This document shows, piece after piece, positions 32,807 to 41,467 of a stretch of DNA of 64,000 bases. A program made the position numbers and the translations under genes. This DNA comes from Nocardia tenerifensis NBRC 101015 (GTDB lineage Bacteria; Actinomycetota; Actinomycetes; Mycobacteriales; Mycobacteriaceae): assembly GCF_000308715.1 (NCBI RefSeq), contig NZ_BAGH01000101.1, forward strand, positions 1 through 64,000, in the 5' to 3' direction. The notes under the pieces are model-generated. The model made no database searches, was not told the DNA's origin, and saw nothing but the letters and a program-made list of their open reading frames with translations. Each line of letters starts with the position of its first letter. Position 1 is the first letter of the stretch.

Positions 32807-34420
32807 ATGAGCGCCTCGACAGCCGCATCAATCCTCGCGCCGGGGCGCGCGGCGGCTCGGCTCGCCCGTCGTCAAGCACAGCGTGGGGTGCTGTTCGTGA
32901 CGGCCATCGCCGCGGGGATGTCGGCGCTGGTCGCGTTTCAATACCGCACCGTCTTCGCCGGCACCATCGACACCGAGGCGATCCGTGCCCTCGCTGAAAA
33001 CCCCGCCATCCGAGTACTTTTCGGTGCTCCGCTAGCTCTGTCCGACCCTGGCGGATTCACCGTGTGGCGCACCGGAACCCCGGTGCTGGTGCTATGCGGG
33101 GTGTGGGCGCTGCTGGCCGCTACTCGCCTGACTCGTGGTGAGGAGGACGCAGGACGCTGGGAGCTGCTCCTCAGCGGCAGACTGCGCTCGCTCGACGTGC
33201 TCGCGCGAGTGACCGCCACACTGTGGCTGGCCGCGGCGGTGATCGGGGCCGCGGTCGGTACCGCGCTTGTCCTCACCGGTACCGACCCGCTCGGTGCGTT
33301 CCTGCACGCGGCCTGCGTATTCGGCACCACCGCCGCCTTCGCAGGCATGGGATTGCTTGCCGCGCAACTGATGCCGTCACGAGCCGCAGCCACCTGGCTG
33401 GCCTCGGCCGCAGTCGGGCTGAGTCTGCTGCTGCGGATGCTCGCCGACGGTGTCGCCGGGTTCGCGTGGGTGGCGTGGCTTACTCCCTTCGGCCTGGGCG
33501 CCCGCACCGCGCCCTACGCCGAGAACCGTGTCGCACCAGTGCTCGTGCTGCTGTTGTTCGTCGTCGTGCCCGCAGCGTGCGCGCTCGCCCTCGCCCAGCG
33601 GCGCGACATCGGCGGTGCGGTGATCGCCTTGTCCAGCACACGCGCACCGCGTACTCGCCTGCTCGGATCAGTGCCCGGTTTCGCAATTCGGCGTGCCGTG
33701 TGGCCCACCGCCGGGTGGGCACTGGGCATCGGTGCCTACTGCCTGCTGATCGGGGCGTTGATCTCCTCGATCCTTGAATTCATGAAGGAGAACCCGCGTT
33801 TCGCCGAGCTCGCCGCGACAGCCGGATTCGGCGGTCTCGGGTCGGCTACCGGGTTCGCCGCTGCGATATTTGCCATCTTGGCCCTTCCGGCCGGCGGGTA
33901 CGCCGCCAGTCGCATCGCCACCGCTGTCGCCGATGAGAAGGCACGCCGCTGGACCGCCCTGCATGCCCTGCCGCTATCACGCTACCGACTGGCGGGAGTC
34001 GAAATCGCCATCACCGCAGGCGGTTTGTTGATCCTGCTGATCACAGCGGCCGTCGCGATGTGGGCAGGCGCGGTACTCACCGGCGCCCCGCTGACCCTGG
34101 GCGATGCCCTCGCAGGTGCGCTCAACATCGCCCCCGTAGCCCTGCTCGCACTCGGCGCCGCAGTACTGGCCTCGGGCTGGTACCCCGCCGCGGTCAGCGC
34201 GATCGGCGCCATCCCCGTTGTCGGCGGATTCCTCCTCGACGTCACGGCCCAGAGCACCGGCGCACCAAGATGGATCCAGCAGATCTCCCCATTCGCACAC
34301 CTCGCCGCCGTACCCGACACCGCACCGGACTGGGGCGCTAGCGCCACGCTGGTGGTCGTCATCATCGCGGCGATCGCGCTCGGAATGTACGGCTACGCCA
34401 GACGCGACCTGGAAGGATAA
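32807..34420 (+). CDS. ABC-2 type exporter permease (large, fused type)
   Basis: A 537-residue membrane protein with about twelve hydrophobic segments, the double-length permease of the tetronasin/polyketide exporter type. Two similar halves carry the conserved loop after the second helix (TRGEEDAGRWELLLSGRLRS and VADEKARRWTALHALPLSRY). It ends YGYARRDLEG, as in ABC-2 permeases. It partners the 31884 ATPase. Export substrate unknown. Confidence 0.88.
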   Translation: MSASTAASILAPGRAAARLARRQAQRGVLFVTAIAAGMSALVAFQYRTVFAGTIDTEAIRALAENPAIRVLFGAPLALSDPGGFTVWRTGTPVLVLCGVWALLAATRLTRGEEDAGRWELLLSGRLRSLDVLARVTATLWLAAAVIGAAVGTALVLTGTDPLGAFLHAACVFGTTAAFAGMGLLAAQLMPSRAAATWLASAAVGLSLLLRMLADGVAGFAWVAWLTPFGLGARTAPYAENRVAPVLVLLLFVVVPAACALALAQRRDIGGAVIALSSTRAPRTRLLGSVPGFAIRRAVWPTAGWALGIGAYCLLIGALISSILEFMKENPRFAELAATAGFGGLGSATGFAAAIFAILALPAGGYAASRIATAVADEKARRWTALHALPLSRYRLAGVEIAITAGGLLILLITAAVAMWAGAVLTGAPLTLGDALAGALNIAPVALLALGAAVLASGWYPAAVSAIGAIPVVGGFLLDVTAQSTGAPRWIQQISPFAHLAAVPDTAPDWGASATLVVVIIAAIALGMYGYARRDLEG

Positions 34421-34859
34421 CGAAACCTCCACGCTGTCACAGCAATCCGGATCCGCCAGGTTCCGGACATAGCCGCGGGTTACCGTTCGACCCGCGCGGT
34501 AACGGACAATCGTTGCCGTGGCGGTTCACCGGCAACCCGCCTGCAGTGGCAGCCAAACATTCGCTCACAACTGGAAAGTCATTGGTCGCTATCGAGGCGA
34601 GCCGAAAACCCGTCTCCTGCAGGCCGAACCGTGTTCGTTGGACAACAGCAACAGCGTCGGCAGGCCCGGTGAGTTCGATCCGTGCGGCGTCTTGACGACC
34701 GAGAAGGTAGAGCAGCAACTCCCTGGGTGACTGGCGATACGGTCTGGGGGGTTGCCCGCGTCGAGTCCTGACACAAGTCGACACCGGATCGGTTGCCGCC
34801 CATACGGCCGGATGCTCGACGCCTTGAGGAAAAGCTGCGAAAGTGGCCGATCACATCTC
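34421..34859. other. Intergenic region with a possible gene fragment
   Basis: A minus-strand stretch near 34640-34740 reads SPRELLLYLLGRQDAARIEL, then TGPADAVAVVQRTRFGL. This resembles the C-terminal end of TIGR03085-type (maleylpyruvate isomerase-like) proteins, but the N-terminal part is absent. No complete gene is seen. Confidence 0.35.
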
Positions 34860-35158
34860 GATTCGGCACGCGCGGATCCGTTGTCTTCACCGCCCTACCC
34901 AACAAATCTGGCGGTTAGATCTGGTCGGACAATCCAAGGAACCGGCTGAACAAGGAGATCCGCCGCCACACCGACGTCGTTGGCATCTTCACCGACCTCG
35001 TCTCGATCATCCGCCTGGTCGGCGCGGTCCTGGCCGAACAACACGATGATGATCAAAGGCCGCCGCTACCTCGGCCTCGACGTCCTGGCTCGCTCCCGCG
35101 AGATCAACCACCACCGACGACCAAGACGAAACCGCCCCCGCACAACTCACCGGCTGAC
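34860..35158 (+). mobile_element. IS256-family transposase remnant
   Basis: The C-terminal end of an IS256 transposase in three frames: FTALP and, after a stop, [42 protein letters not shown], then [15 protein letters not shown] and finally [15 protein letters not shown] with stop at 35158. At least two frameshifts and one nonsense codon. Inactive. Its position between the exporter and the integrase remnant marks a hot spot for insertion. Confidence 0.75.
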
Positions 35159-35305
35159 CAGAATCCGGATAACTCGGTGACCACCCGGCTGACACCACGC
35201 ACCAGGACTTGACCTGCTTCTCCCGCCGCGCAAAGTGGCGTCGGTCCGGCTCTTTTGTGGTGGAGTTGTGACCGCGACTGCGGGCTTTTGGGTCAGGATG
35301 GGTCT

Positions 35306-35512
35306 ATGACCGAACCACGCGCTGAGCAGCTGAACGTCTTCCTTCCGAAGGCGATGACACCAGCCGCACTCGATGCGGTGATCCGTTTGAATGTCGAGTC
35401 GACCCTTGCCCGCACCGGGCAGCGGCCGATCACCATCGAACGCGGTGTCGGTTATGAGCATTCACCCGGTGTCTGGTGCTGGCCGGTGACCTATACCACC
35501 GACTCGAATTAG
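35306..35512 (+). CDS. Small hypothetical protein
   Basis: A 68-residue protein starting MTEPRAEQLNVFLPKAMTPA, then ALDAVIRLNVESTLARTGQR and PITIERGVGYEHSPGVWCWP. The composition is protein-like, with a helical middle and a Trp-rich end. No family is recognised. It converges with the integrase remnant. Confidence 0.5.
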   Translation: MTEPRAEQLNVFLPKAMTPAALDAVIRLNVESTLARTGQRPITIERGVGYEHSPGVWCWPVTYTTDSN

Positions 35513-35649
35513 CGCCTGGACTGACTACTGCTTTAGTCCGGGATGTCACTAGCGGGCCGGGGTTGCTTGCTTGGCCACCAAATGACTCCAGACGAATTTC
35601 GACGGCACTTGGACTGTGTCGGCGTACTGCTGAGCGGTCAGGGCCGACG

Positions 35650-36143
35650 TGCGGACATTTTCCGGTCGTAGCCGCGACGTGCACGATTTCGGCGAGTTTG
35701 TTGTGGGAGATCGCTCGTCTGGTGCTGGCCAGGCGGCGCGGTTTGGCTACTCGGCGCGCTGGGTTGTTGTCGGGGCGGATGTAGCGGTCTTCTTCGGCAC
35801 GGCGGTAGAGGTAGCGCGCGGCTGCGATGAGGCTTTCGGCTGCGCTTCGGCCGCCGCGTGAGTTGCGGCGGATTACGGCGTTGTGTTTCGCCTGCTCGGC
35901 GAGTTGCCTGAGTTCGGCAGCCGTGGGTTCGGTGAGGACGCGCTCACCCCAGGCGTCTTCGATGCGTCGCAAGTAGGTGCCGTAGACGCGAAGAGTGCTC
36001 TGCGGCATCGAGGCCGTGATGGCGGCGATGTACTGACCGACGGTAGGCGCGGTCGCCGCTGCGGCTTGGAGAAGCTGTTCGGGGGTGAACCCCAGACGTT
36101 CAAGGAGCAATCGCGCCGCTTCGATTTCGGCTGCCGCTGTCAT
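35650..36143 (-). pseudogene. Tyrosine recombinase remnant, N-terminal half only
   Basis: ATG 36143 overlaps the AbrB-like stop (ATGA) and begins an N-terminal half similar to the intact integrase: TAPTVGQYIAAITASMPQST, then YGTYLRRIEDAWGERVLTEP, SLIAAARYLYRRAEEDRYIR, NNPARRVAKPRRLASTRRAI and HNKLAEIVHVAATTGK. Homology ends near 35655. The frame continues to about 35430 with unrelated residues, so the catalytic domain is lost. It is a second, degenerate AbrB-integrase pair next to the intact one. Confidence 0.85.
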
Positions 36144-36583
36144 GACGCGCTACGCGACATCTGTTGATGGAGAGTGGCGAGATTGTCGTCGACTACCGAA
36201 AATGGATAGACTAAGATCGCTTGTCGTTCGAGGGATACGGCGATGAGCAGCCGGTCTCCCGGGGTGATGCAACATTGATGGCGGATAGGCGCTGGGAGGC
36301 GGATATGGCCTTCCCGCCCGATATGAGCATTACCGTTCGCGTCGTCGACGGCTACGATGGCATGCCCGCTGACTGCCAGGCGAATTCGCCGGCCAGGTCG
36401 CCACTGCAGGTGTTTGGCGGGTGCACGGTCACTGAGTTGGCCGTGGCAGCAGATCGTGGTGACGCTGTACAGATAGTTTTCGGTGGTTCGGGTGAGCACC
36501 CTCAATGCGGGGATAGGGAGGGGATTCACCTCGTTAGGTGGAGCGGGGGTCGAAGACTGGGGGAGTGGGACCGGAGGATGCAT
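36140..36583 (-). CDS. AbrB-like DNA-binding protein paired with integrase remnant
   Basis: A 147-residue protein starting MHPPVPLPQSSTPAPPNEVN, with AGGAGG six bases before the ATG. The C-terminal segment AHIGREGHIRLPAPIRHQCC, ITPGDRLLIAVSLERQAIL has the swapped-hairpin pattern of AbrB/MazE/SpoVT domains (G-x-I-x-LP-x-x-I-R, then GD-x-L). It is homologous to the 37874-38314 protein. Its stop overlaps the integrase remnant start, so the pair was translated together. It probably binds integration or control sites. Confidence 0.7.
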   Translation of the reverse strand: MHPPVPLPQSSTPAPPNEVNPLPIPALRVLTRTTENYLYSVTTICCHGQLSDRAPAKHLQWRPGRRIRLAVSGHAIVAVDDANGNAHIGREGHIRLPAPIRHQCCITPGDRLLIAVSLERQAILVYPFSVVDDNLATLHQQMSRSAS

Positions 36584-36727
36584 TGCGTACCTCCTGATTT
36601 GCAGGAGCCAGAGCGATAGACAAATATTCATCCGGGTCCGCACTCGCAGTTGCCGGGAAAATTCCACGTGGGATAGAACCATGGTACTCAAAAAGTTCCC
36701 GCGATCACAACACCAATCGACCCGGTT

Positions 36728-36763
36728 GGAAATATCCCATAGCCGAGTTCGGAATATCCCATA
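36728..36763. repeat. Two direct repeats upstream of the AbrB-like gene
   Basis: GGAAATATCCCATA (36728-36741) and GGAATATCCCATA (36751-36763) are direct repeats about 23 bp apart, located 145-180 bp upstream of the ATG. They resemble iterons or arm-type sites, and each contains a TATGGGATAT core on the minus strand. Confidence 0.55.
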
Positions 36764-36795
36764 ACGAGGCCCGTCCTCGGGGCCAATGCTCTGAC

Positions 36796-36830
36796 GCTCC
36801 GGCACTTTCGAAGAAGGAGGGTGCCGGAGC
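36796..36830 (-). terminator. Hairpin downstream of the intact integrase
   Basis: GCTCCGGCAC (36796-36805) pairs with GTGCCGGAGC (36821-36830), a 10-bp perfect stem about 20 bp after the integrase stop. There is no U-run. It may also insulate the AbrB-like gene. Confidence 0.55.
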
Positions 36831-36851
36831 GCGACAGCGCGGCGAGGGAGT

Positions 36852-37877
36852 TCAGGCTGCGGCTGCGAGCGGGTGTGGTTCACCGGTCAGGGTCGCCAGT
36901 GCGAGTGCTACCTCCTCGAGGCTGGCGCGTACGTAGGTAGTTGTGGAGCCGTCGGATTTGCCCTCGGCGTGTCCGGCGTAGGCGCGGGCGACGGCGAACC
37001 CGAAGTTTCGCTCCACCCAGGTCAGGGTGGTGTGCCGGATCCAGTGGGTGGTGATCTGCTGCTTTTCCACCCAGGGCAATTCATAACCGATGCGGGTCCA
37101 CAGTCCGTCGTAGCGGCGGCGGGTGATCGGTTTACCGCTGCGGTAGCGGAGTAGCTGCTCGCCGGAGCGGGCGCCGCGGGTTCGGCCGTGGTGGAGCAGG
37201 CCGGCGATCAGCGTCGGTGACACCGGCTGCCAGCGCGGTACCTTGCCCTTCTCCTGCAGGAAGATCAGGCATTGCTGTGGGTCCAGGTCCTCGGGTCGTA
37301 GTGCCAGTGCACCGCCGCGACGGCACGCGGTTTCCGAATGCAACCGCAGTAACAGTGTGTCGAGTTCGGGATCGTTGCCGGTGGTGGCGGCCACGTGGGT
37401 GATCTCGGCGAGCTGGGTCAGTGGCAGTCCTCGCCGGGTGGAGGGAACCCGGCGTGGTTTGGCAACTCGTTGGGCGGGGTTGTCTGCGGGCCGGATGAGT
37501 CCGTCGTTCTCGGCGTGGCGGTAGAGGAAGCGCAGCGCGCTGATCATGGCCTCGGCGGCGCCGCGTCCGTCGCGGCTGTTGCGGTCGCGTTTGGCGTGGT
37601 GGCGTGCGGCGTCGCGGATGTCGGTGATTTCACCGATGGTGGGTTCGTCGATACGGCGGGTGCCCCATACGAGTTCGAGGCGCTTCCAATGGGTGTCGTA
37701 GGTTTTCAAGGTGCCGGGTGCTGTCACCCGGGTGCGTACGACGGGGATGTATTGGGCGAATGTCGGTGCGGTGGGGCGGATGTCGAGCAGGTCGGCGGGG
37801 CTGATGCCCATTCGGGCCAGCAGGGTGCGGGCGGCGTCGAGTTCGGCGACGGTGAGGCCAGGCTGTGATGTCGTCAC
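36852..37877 (-). CDS. Tyrosine recombinase (island integrase)
   Basis: A 341-residue phage-type integrase, intact. N-terminal arm/core-binding region to about residue 160 (PTAPTFAQYIPVVRTRVTAP, TLKTYDTHWKRLELVWGTRR). The catalytic domain has the first Arg (SETACRRGGALALRPEDL), Lys (LQEKGKVPRWQPVSP), HxxR (TTHWIRHTTLTWVER), His (YAGHAEGKSDGS) and Tyr (TTTYVRASLEEV). Start GTG 37877 overlaps the AbrB-like stop (GTGA). It lies next to tRNA-Lys, the att site, and is the only complete integrase in the window. Confidence 0.92.
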   Translation of the reverse strand: MTTSQPGLTVAELDAARTLLARMGISPADLLDIRPTAPTFAQYIPVVRTRVTAPGTLKTYDTHWKRLELVWGTRRIDEPTIGEITDIRDAARHHAKRDRNSRDGRGAAEAMISALRFLYRHAENDGLIRPADNPAQRVAKPRRVPSTRRGLPLTQLAEITHVAATTGNDPELDTLLLRLHSETACRRGGALALRPEDLDPQQCLIFLQEKGKVPRWQPVSPTLIAGLLHHGRTRGARSGEQLLRYRSGKPITRRRYDGLWTRIGYELPWVEKQQITTHWIRHTTLTWVERNFGFAVARAYAGHAEGKSDGSTTTYVRASLEEVALALATLTGEPHPLAAAA

Positions 37878-38314
37878 CGCTGCTCACCCGCGTCGATCAA
37901 GGTTTCCAGGTCGCTGAGGACCTGCAGCAAGATGGACTCGCCGACGATGATCAGCCGGTGGTGCTCGGGATGGGCGGCCAGCAGCACGCGGTGGCCGATA
38001 CGGAGCCGGACACGGCGGCGGATCGCCGCGGGAATCTGGAGTTGCCCGTTGCCGGCGATCGCGTAGGCGCCATCGGGATCTGCGGTGACCTTCAGCACGC
38101 CCTCGACCACCGGCTGGATGCCGATCCGGGCGCGGGGTGTCCATCCCAGTGCGCCGAGCACCGACCGTTCCGCGATTCGCCCGTTGTGGTTGACCAGTAC
38201 CGAGCCGAGAACCGTGTGAATTCGACTATCGAAGGGAGAGAGCATCGGCGCCAGCCGCCCGCCGCGCAGACCGGCAGGCACCGGGAACGACGACACATCG
38301 GGAGCGGCCGACAC
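37874..38314 (-). CDS. AbrB-like DNA-binding protein coupled to the integrase
   Basis: The frame stays open to the tRNA-Lys gene; a start near GTG 38314 (SAAPDVSSFPVPAGL) is chosen by comparison with the paralogue, and ATG 38245 is an alternative. The N-terminal half (SRIHTVLGSVLVNHNGRIAE, LGWTPRARIGIQPVVEGVLK) is followed by an AbrB/MazE domain (YAIAGNGQLQIPAAIRRRVR, IGHRVLLAAHPEHHRLIIVG). It is translationally coupled to the integrase through GTGA. It may set the integration or excision balance, or repress the operon. Confidence 0.7.
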   Translation of the reverse strand: MSAAPDVSSFPVPAGLRGGRLAPMLSPFDSRIHTVLGSVLVNHNGRIAERSVLGALGWTPRARIGIQPVVEGVLKVTADPDGAYAIAGNGQLQIPAAIRRRVRLRIGHRVLLAAHPEHHRLIIVGESILLQVLSDLETLIDAGEQR

Positions 38315-38340
38315 GGACGGCGTGACCTGGGGAAACAAGA

Positions 38341-38393
38341 GATAGCCGCTGGTAGAGGGGCTATCAAGACTGTGCTCTAGTGTGTTAGAGCAC
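38341..38393. promoter_or_regulatory. Two inverted repeats between tRNA-Lys and the AbrB-integrase operon
   Basis: GATAGCC (38341-38347) with GGCTATC (38359-38365), and GTGCTCTA (38372-38379) with TAGAGCAC (38386-38393), the second with perfect 8-bp arms and 6-bp spacing. They lie between the attachment site and the operon, and could be operators for the AbrB-like protein or recombinase arm sites. Confidence 0.5.
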
Positions 38394-38429
38394 GTAGCAC
38401 GTGAATTCTGTTCGCGGACAGAGAAAGTG

Positions 38430-38502
<73 letters not shown>

Positions 38503-38796
38503 TTGCTCCGTGTTCCGGTGCGGGACAAACCTTAACAGGCCGAGGCGCTAGATGTGAAATCGCGTCCTGACCGGGGGTGATGGGGCGTGTTAACACCGGA
38601 CCGGGCAGTTGGGATCTATCCCTGTGACACCCCTGTGTCGGCGCGGTTTTCGCGTTGGTGCGAGCTGCTCGCACTGGCAGAATGACCGAACGTGGTCTCG
38701 GCCGCTCCGCAGGCACGGCGGGCGGAGCTGTATGCGGTCGGGATCCGAAGCCATCGGTGGGCTTTCGGGTGCGCCGGGACTTGAAACGGGGTTGAG

Positions 38797-40011
38797 ATGA
38801 GCGTTGGTCGAGGTCGACGTCGGTGGATACGACATATCACCGCACCTGCCGCGGTGGTGGCGGTGGCCGCGCTGGTGTTATCGGGGTGTTCGTCGTCGGA
38901 GAAGTCGGACGCGTCGACGGTCGCGATCGACCGTAATCCGCTGGTCGAGCTGATCAAGCCGAAGCTGTTGTCGCCGGTCAAGGACGGCGAGATGGGGGTT
39001 TCGCCGGGGGTGCCGCTGGCGTTCCATGTGGAGGACGGCCGGTTCACGAACGTGACGCTGGTGAACGCACAGAACCAGCCGGTGAACGGCAGGTTGGCGG
39101 CCGACGGCAGGTCGTGGGAGACGACCGAGGTGCTGGGCTACGGCAAGGTCTATCGGCTCAAGGCCGACGCGATCGGGCTCGGCGGCGCGAACTCGACGAT
39201 GTTGAGTTTCACGACGAGTTCCCCGGACAGCCAGACCAAGCCTTATCTGCTGCCCGGCGAGGGCGAGGTGGTGGGCATCGGTCAGCCGGTGGCGGTGCAG
39301 TTCGACGAGACGATTCCGGACCGCAAAGCGGCCCAGGATGCGATCAAGATCACTACTGAGCCGCCGGTAGAGGGCGCGTTCTACTGGGTGAACAACCGCG
39401 AGGTCCGGTGGCGGCCCGAGCATTTCTGGGCGCCTGGGACGAAGGTCACGGTGAATGTGAATGTGTATGGCCGTGATCTCGGCAACGGACTGTTCGGCCA
39501 GGACAACATCCAGTCGTTCTTCACGATCGGCGACGCGACGATCTTCACCGCCGATGACAACACCAAGCAGGTGACGGTCGAGCAGAACGGTCAGGTGATC
39601 CGGACCATGCCGACCTCGATGGGCAAGAACAGCACGCCGACCGACAACGGCATCTACATCGTCAGCGACCGGTTCGACAAGATCATCATGGACTCCTCGA
39701 CGTACGGCGTCCCGGTGAACTCACCGGACGGCTACAAGACGCCGATCGATTTCGCGACCCGAATCTCCTACAGCGGCATCTTCTTTCACTCGGCACCGTG
39801 GTCGGTGGGGCAGCAGGGCTACAGCAATACCAGCCACGGCTGCCTGAACCTGAGCCCGGCGAACGCGCAGTGGGTGTATCAGAACGCCAAGCGCGGCGAC
39901 ATCACCATCATCAAGAACACCGTCGGCGGAACGCTTTCCGGCGTGGACGGTTTGGGTGACTGGAACATTCCGTGGCCGGTGTGGAAGGCGGGCAACGCCG
40001 ACCCGCGCTGA
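38797..40011 (+). CDS. ldtB: L,D-transpeptidase lipoprotein (LdtB/LppS-like)
   Basis: A 404-residue cell-envelope enzyme that makes 3-3 crosslinks in peptidoglycan. The signal peptide ends in a lipobox ([13 protein letters not shown]). Two Ig-like domains follow (residues about 60-250: [37 protein letters not shown]). The YkuD domain carries [24 protein letters not shown]-type residues: catalytic Cys in [13 protein letters not shown] and His in GIFFHSAPW. Length and domain order match M. tuberculosis LdtMt2 (Rv2518c). It sits beside tRNA-His and orn, as in the mycobacterial order. Confidence 0.92.
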   Translation: MSVGRGRRRWIRHITAPAAVVAVAALVLSGCSSSEKSDASTVAIDRNPLVELIKPKLLSPVKDGEMGVSPGVPLAFHVEDGRFTNVTLVNAQNQPVNGRLAADGRSWETTEVLGYGKVYRLKADAIGLGGANSTMLSFTTSSPDSQTKPYLLPGEGEVVGIGQPVAVQFDETIPDRKAAQDAIKITTEPPVEGAFYWVNNREVRWRPEHFWAPGTKVTVNVNVYGRDLGNGLFGQDNIQSFFTIGDATIFTADDNTKQVTVEQNGQVIRTMPTSMGKNSTPTDNGIYIVSDRFDKIIMDSSTYGVPVNSPDGYKTPIDFATRISYSGIFFHSAPWSVGQQGYSNTSHGCLNLSPANAQWVYQNAKRGDITIIKNTVGGTLSGVDGLGDWNIPWPVWKAGNADPR

Positions 40012-40400
40012 GCGGCTGAATCCGAATCGGCCCACTCGGCTTGGCGGACAGGCAGACTCGCCGCGACGTCCCGGCCCGGGTATGGGCGCTGCCGCAACTC
40101 CGCACTCGCAATCGGGATCCGCACTCGCTTTAGAGGTCTAGAGCGAGTGCGGGTCCCGAGTGCGAGTGCGGGCCCTGATTCCGAGTGCGGGACTCCGCCC
40201 CCAAGTGCGGGACTCGCCCCCGAGTGCAGTGCGGGCCTCGAGTGCGAGTGCGGGCCTCGAGTGCGGGTCCCGAGTCCGAGTGTGGGCCCTGAGTCCGACC
40301 GCGGAGTTCTGCGGCGGGTGCAATTCCTGAGCGGCGTCGCACTCCGCATGACGCACGAAAAAGCCCGAGCCGAGGACTACTCCTCGACCCGGGCCGCTGG
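40012..40400. other. Intergenic region with degenerate repeats before tRNA-His
   Basis: No gene. The centre (40142-40300) is a low-complexity region of GAGTGCGGG-type units; the remainder shows nothing recognisable. Confidence 0.5.
40142..40300. repeat. Degenerate GAGTGCGGG repeat tract
   Basis: Units such as CGAGTGCGGGTCC, CGAGTGCGGGCC and CGAGTGCGGGACT recur about ten times at irregular spacing of 10-20 bp. There are no unique spacers of constant length, so it is not a CRISPR array. It could be a replication-slippage tract. Confidence 0.7.
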
Positions 40401-40474
40401 GGTGACCGACGGGACTCGAACCCGCGACAGCCAGGATCACAACCTGGTGCTCTACCAACTGAACTACGGTCACC
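40401..40474 (-). tRNA. tRNA-His (GTG anticodon)
   Basis: The acceptor GTGACCG pairs with CGGTCAC. The extra G-1 (encoded at 40474) opposite C73 marks tRNA-His. The anticodon stem CCAGG/CCTGG encloses TTGTGAT with anticodon GTG, and the T arm is GCGGGTTCGAGTCCCGT. It lies just downstream of orn on the same strand, as in mycobacteria. Confidence 0.95.
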
Positions 40475-40528
40475 ATCGCCGGTGCAACACCGGCGCCGTC
40501 GATACTAGCGTGTTACCCCTTCGTCTCC

Positions 40529-41179
40529 CTAATCGGTTTCCGGCACGGCGTTGACCTGGGGCGATTCGGCGGGTGCGGCGGCAGCGCCGATCTCCGCGGC
40601 GACGGCGGCGATCTCTGCGGTGGACGGCCCGGGCGCGGGGACGAACGCGGTGCGGCGGTAGTACTCCAGCTCGCGGATGGACTCCTTGATGTCGGCCAGC
40701 GCGCGGTGGGCGAGGCCCTTCTCCGGCTGGCCGAAGTAGATCCGCGGGTACCAGCGACGGCAGAGCTCCTTGATGGAGCTCACGTCGATCATCCGGTAGT
40801 GCAGATGAGCGTCCAGGGTGGGCATGTCGCGGGCGATGAAGCCACGGTCGGTGGCGATCGAGTTACCGGCCAGCGGCACGGTGCGCGGCGTCGGCACGTA
40901 CTGCCGGATGTAGTCGAGGATCTGCTGCTCGGCCTCGGCCATGGTGACCGTGGAGCGGCGCACCTCCTCGGTGAGCCCGGAGCGCGCGTGCATGTCGACG
41001 ACGACCTGCGGCATGGCGGCCAGCGCCGCGTCGTCGGCGTGGATGACGATGTCCACGCCCTCACCGAGGATATTGAGATCGCTGTCGGTCACCAGCGCGG
41101 CCACCTCGATCAGCTTGTCGCTGTCCAGGCGCAGGCCCGTCATCTCACAATCCATCCACACCACATATTTATCCGACAC
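40529..41179 (-). CDS. orn: Oligoribonuclease
   Basis: A 216-residue DEDDh 3'-5' exonuclease that degrades 2-5-nt RNAs. The motifs are [20 protein letters not shown] (DxE), [20 protein letters not shown] (D), and [20 protein letters not shown] (HxxxxD). GTG 41179 starts [10 protein letters not shown]. An Ala-rich C-terminal tail ([20 protein letters not shown]) is longer than in E. coli. The frame continues upstream as an antisense shadow of the ATPase gene. Confidence 0.95.
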   Translation of the reverse strand: MSDKYVVWMDCEMTGLRLDSDKLIEVAALVTDSDLNILGEGVDIVIHADDAALAAMPQVVVDMHARSGLTEEVRRSTVTMAEAEQQILDYIRQYVPTPRTVPLAGNSIATDRGFIARDMPTLDAHLHYRMIDVSSIKELCRRWYPRIYFGQPEKGLAHRALADIKESIRELEYYRRTAFVPAPGPSTAEIAAVAAEIGAAAAPAESPQVNAVPETD

Positions 41180-41467
41180 GGCAGCAACAGTAGCTCTGTC
41201 TGATTTGTGACGCCTGTGCCGCCGCGCCAGCGCCGTCCCGCCCGGTTCGCGACCCGGCATGTTCGGGGGGCCGGGAACACGGCGGGGATCGGGGCGGTGC
41301 GCGGTCTCCCGAAAGCGTGGCGCTCGGCGATACAGTTTTCCCCAGATCGGCACAGGCGTTTTCGGTACGACAGCAAACATCGCGTAAGCGGTTCGGGTCA
41401 GACCAGACGGAGGACGTGCTATGGACGCGGGATCGCGGAGCCATTCGATGGGGACGGTGGTCGGGCG

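Noticed and set aside
34437..34784. Complete TIGR03085-type gene
   Set aside because: Only a short C-terminal-like segment is recognisable; the rest does not fit, so it is noted as a fragment only.
35518..35550. DosR box (GGGACTTTAGTCCC-like)
   Set aside because: GGACT and AGTCC are separated by 11 bp and the consensus core is missing; the orphan DosS-like gene is 30 kb away.
40142..40300. CRISPR-like repeat array
   Set aside because: Units are short, degenerate and irregularly spaced, with no constant-length unique spacers and no cas genes.
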